Notes under the pieces: model-generated | Databases searched by the model: none | Told to the model about the DNA's origin: nothing | What the model saw: only the letters and a program-made list of their open reading frames with translations | Shown here: positions 5,832 through 5,917 of the stretch, piece after piece | Layout of the letters: each line of letters opens with the position of its first letter | Position numbering within the stretch: position 1 is the stretch's first letter | Position numbers and translations under genes: made by a program | Source of the DNA: Actinomycetes bacterium | Lineage (GTDB): Bacteria > Actinomycetota > Actinomycetes > Actinomycetales > Actinomycetaceae | Reading direction: 5' to 3' | DNA length: 5,917 nt | Assembly (NCBI GenBank): GCA_023426345.1 | Contig: JAFAAX010000073.1 | Span: forward strand, 1 to 5,917

Positions 5832-5917
5832 TGGGGAGCCGCTTCCAGCCGGGCTCCCCCGAGTCCTCCGACGGGTGGACGGGCGAGGCCGGCGGGAGCG
5901 CCCCCGCGGCCCCGGCC
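5831..5917 (+). CDS. Start of an unrecognised gene coupled to ppgK (truncated by window edge)
   Basis: An ATG at 5831 shares its A with the ppgK TGA stop and opens a frame that stays open for 29 codons to the last base. The peptide starts MGSRFQPGSPESSDGW and becomes Gly/Ala/Pro/Ser-rich, looking like a disordered N-terminal tail; no domain, signal peptide or membrane segment is visible. All 29 codons end in G or C, and the stop-start overlap is typical of coupled actinobacterial genes; both support a real gene. Only a weak purine run lies upstream (GGCGGG inside ppgK), so translation would rely on coupling. In Mycobacterium the gene next to ppgK is sigA, and some sigma factors begin with long low-complexity tails, but these 29 residues do not show that. 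Product unknown. Confidence 0.5.
   Translation, partial: MGSRFQPGSPESSDGWTGEAGGSAPAAPA

Noticed and set aside
1..5917. Novel defence, mobile or CRISPR-type system
   Set aside because: All DNA is accounted for by housekeeping genes and short gaps (1, 140, 22 and 67 bp). I saw no spaced repeats, transposase or integrase motifs, tRNA-like folds or composition breaks.

Overview
This is a very GC-rich stretch (about 70% or more by eye) in which nearly every codon of the real reading frames ends in G or C. The protein variants (type Ic methionine aminopeptidase, polyphosphate glucokinase, PheS/PheT closely resembling mycobacterial sequences) and the TANNNT -10 boxes point to an Actinomycetota chromosome, probably of the Actinomycetales/Micrococcales type. 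The genus is not resolvable from this window.

Layout. On the minus strand, the left 3.1 kb holds the phenylalanyl-tRNA synthetase operon. pheS (3112 down to 2027, 361 aa) is followed after a single base by pheT (2025 down to 1), which runs off the left edge after 675 codons. On the plus strand, starting 140 bp away and pointing the other way, are panB (3253-4104, ketopantoate hydroxymethyltransferase), map (4127-5014, methionine aminopeptidase), ppgK (5082-5831, polyphosphate glucokinase) and the first 29 codons of an unrecognised gene (5831-5917) that overlaps the ppgK stop codon by one base and leaves the window.

Regulation. The 140-bp pheS/panB gap carries a divergent pair of candidate -10 boxes (TATCAT for pheST, TAGGCT for panB), a perfect 8-bp hairpin in the pheS leader and a Shine-Dalgarno (SD) sequence in front of each gene. 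map and ppgK each have their own TANNNT box in the short gap upstream. For map, the box ends 6 nt before the ATG and there is no convincing SD, which is the usual layout of a leaderless mRNA. No gene-free stretch exceeds 140 bases.

How the genes fit together. All recognised genes are housekeeping: charging tRNA-Phe (pheST), removing N-terminal methionine (map), making pantothenate for coenzyme A (panB) and glucose phosphorylation using polyphosphate (ppgK). Direct reading shows no mobile element, CRISPR array, RNA gene, defence or toxin system, or other undescribed system. The items most worth a second look are the leaderless map start, the pheS leader hairpin and the truncated gene at the right edge.
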